DNA of 6,045 nucleotides from Chloroflexota bacterium (GTDB taxonomy: Bacteria; Chloroflexota; Dehalococcoidia; Dehalococcoidales; JAUYDJ01). The stretch spans positions 1-6,045 of the forward strand of contig JAUYDJ010000085.1 of NCBI GenBank assembly GCA_030690025.1, written 5' to 3'. A program made the position numbers and the translations under genes. This document shows positions 5,107 to 6,045 of the stretch, piece by piece (position 1 is the first letter of the stretch; every line of letters begins with the position of its first letter). The notes below the pieces were generated by a model. That model did no database searches and was not told the DNA's origin. It worked only from the letters and a program-made list of their open reading frames with translations.

Positions 5107-6045
5107 TTACCCCTGTTTGAAGTATTCCTGGAAGAGCCAGGTGGAGAGATAGCGTTCGCCGGTATCCGGTAGGACGACCACGATGAGTTTACCCTTATTC
5201 TCCGGCCGCTTGGCTACCTCCACGGCGGCCCAGGTAGCGGCGCCCGACGATATCCCGGCCAGTATGCCTTCTTCGCGGGCCAGGCGGCGCGCCATTGCGC
5301 CAGCATCCTCATTGGTGACTTTAACAATTTCATCCACCAGGTCGAGCTTTAACACCGCCGGGACAAAACCCGCCCCGATACCCTGAATCTTGTGGGCGCC
5401 GGGTTTGCCGCCGGAAAGGACGGGGGAAGCCGCCGGCTCCACGGCAATCGCCTTGAAACCGGGTTTGCGGGGCTTGATTGCCTCGGCGACGCCGGTGATA
5501 GTGCCGCCCGTCCCGACGCCGGCTATCACGATATCTACCTTGCCAGCGGTATCCCGCCAGATTTCCTCGGCGGTGGTCACGCGGTGAATCTCCGGGTTGG
5601 CCGGGTTCTTGAACTGCTGCGGCATGAAGTAGTTGCGGTTCTCCGCCACCAGCTGCTCCGCCTTGCGTATCGCGCCGGGCATACCCTCGGCACCCGGGGT
5701 CAGGACAAATTGAGCGCCGAAGATAGCCATGAGCTGGCGGCGCTCCATAGACATGGTATCCGGCATAACCAGGACGAGCTTATAACCCCGGGCGGCGCAA
5801 ACAAAGGCGAGCGAAATGCCGGTGTTGCCGCTGGTCGGCTCGACGATGACCGTGTCCTGCTTAATAAGACCTTTCTCTTCCGCATCGACAATCATGGCGA
5901 CGCCAATCCGGTCCTTGACGCTAAACGACGGATTAAAGGACTCCAGTTTGGCCACCACCTGGGCGTTAGCCTCGGCAGTGACCCTGTTCAGCCTGACCAG
6001 GGGCGTATTGCCGATTAAGCTGGATGAATCTTTAGCGATACCACG
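5107..6045 (-). CDS. cysK: Cysteine synthase A (O-acetylserine sulfhydrylase), 5' end cut by window edge
   Basis: Makes L-cysteine from O-acetylserine and sulfide; a cytoplasmic PLP fold type II enzyme. The frame is open to the right edge and gives 312 residues, beginning [20 protein letters not shown], so only the initiator and perhaps a few residues are missing. A GTG at 5956-5958 in this frame is an internal Val, not the start, because conserved sequence continues upstream of it. Motifs (numbered from the first visible residue): [10 protein letters not shown] (11-20), NPSFSVKDR with PLP Lys44, the substrate loop [18 protein letters not shown] for the PLP phosphate, [11 protein letters not shown] and GISSGAA, ending with [22 protein letters not shown] and SSGAA favour CysK over CysM. 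A cystathionine beta-synthase role, as in some cysK-like genes next to a gamma-lyase, is possible. No serine acetyltransferase gene (cysE) is visible. The first gene in view of the operon, 2 bases ahead of yqeB. Confidence 0.95.
   Translation of the reverse strand, partial: RGIAKDSSSLIGNTPLVRLNRVTAEANAQVVAKLESFNPSFSVKDRIGVAMIVDAEEKGLIKQDTVIVEPTSGNTGISLAFVCAARGYKLVLVMPDTMSMERRQLMAIFGAQFVLTPGAEGMPGAIRKAEQLVAENRNYFMPQQFKNPANPEIHRVTTAEEIWRDTAGKVDIVIAGVGTGGTITGVAEAIKPRKPGFKAIAVEPAASPVLSGGKPGAHKIQGIGAGFVPAVLKLDLVDEIVKVTNEDAGAMARRLAREEGILAGISSGAATWAAVEVAKRPENKGKLIVVVLPDTGERYLSTWLFQEYFKQG

Larger units (their letters stand above)
1..6045 (-). other. Probable single operon of seven sulfur/aspartate-family and molybdenum-hydroxylase maturation genes
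   Basis: All seven genes run on the minus strand with links of 2 (gap), 4 (gap), 4 (overlap), 18, 35 and 2 bases in transcription order. No inverted repeat followed by a T-run was noticed in any gap. Gene-by-gene composition looks even, with no sign of recent insertion. The upstream promoter and the downstream end both lie outside the window. Co-transcription is inferred from spacing and strand alone. Confidence 0.8.

Noticed and set aside
3766..5152. Two plus-strand open frames of 182 and 215 codons opposite the XdhC- and YqeB-family genes
   Set aside because: His/Gly/Asp-rich sequences typical of reverse-strand readings of real genes; no motifs, and the opposite strand encodes full conserved proteins.
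5956..5958. GTG as the start of cysK
   Set aside because: The frame continues upstream with [10 protein letters not shown] and other conserved CysK residues up to the window edge, so this GTG encodes an internal Val.
5392..6018. Plus-strand open frame of 208 codons opposite cysK
   Set aside because: Mirror frame of a strongly conserved cysK; no domain signature.

Overview
The window is a compact bacterial operon read entirely on the minus strand. Seven genes cover almost all of it, and the largest gap between genes is 35 bases. In transcription order (right to left) they are: cysK-type cysteine synthase (5' end cut by the right edge), a YqeB/EF2563-family protein, an XdhC/CoxI-family protein, a cystathionine gamma-synthase/lyase-type enzyme, threonine synthase (thrC), a free-standing NIL-domain protein, and a NifS/IscS-type cysteine desulfurase (3' end cut by the left edge). 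No stretch over 300 bases lacks a gene. I saw no tRNA, rRNA, CRISPR array, insertion sequence, long repeat or convincing terminator. The operon promoter should lie beyond the right edge.

The genes are joined by short links: a 2-base gap (cysK/yqeB), a 4-base gap (yqeB/xdhC), an ATGA overlap (xdhC/transsulfuration gene), an 18-base gap (to thrC), a 35-base gap (to NIL) and a 2-base gap (NIL/nifS). Several Shine-Dalgarno sequences sit in the last codons of the preceding gene, so translational coupling is likely. Four of the seven products are PLP enzymes: CysK and ThrC are fold type II, the transsulfuration enzyme and NifS are fold type I.

The theme is sulfur and aspartate-family amino acid metabolism. 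CysK makes cysteine, the transsulfuration enzyme links cysteine to homocysteine in one direction or the other, ThrC works at the homoserine branch point, NIL domains are known from methionine and sulfur contexts, and NifS releases sulfur (or selenium) from cysteine. In the middle sit two maturation factors for molybdenum hydroxylases (XdhC and YqeB), a family pair associated with sulfurated or selenium-dependent enzymes. A reasonable inference is that the locus couples cysteine supply to sulfur/selenium delivery, but no hydroxylase subunit or selD is in view.

The organism is a bacterium with moderately high GC (near 60% by eye) and probably anaerobic. The gene set would fit Chloroflexota of the Dehalococcoidia type or an anaerobic Firmicute. 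This is a weak inference from gene content, not from a marker gene. The genes themselves are ordinary members of known families. The combination, a substituted active-site position in the transsulfuration enzyme and the lone NIL protein are the points worth checking; I found no clearly new system.
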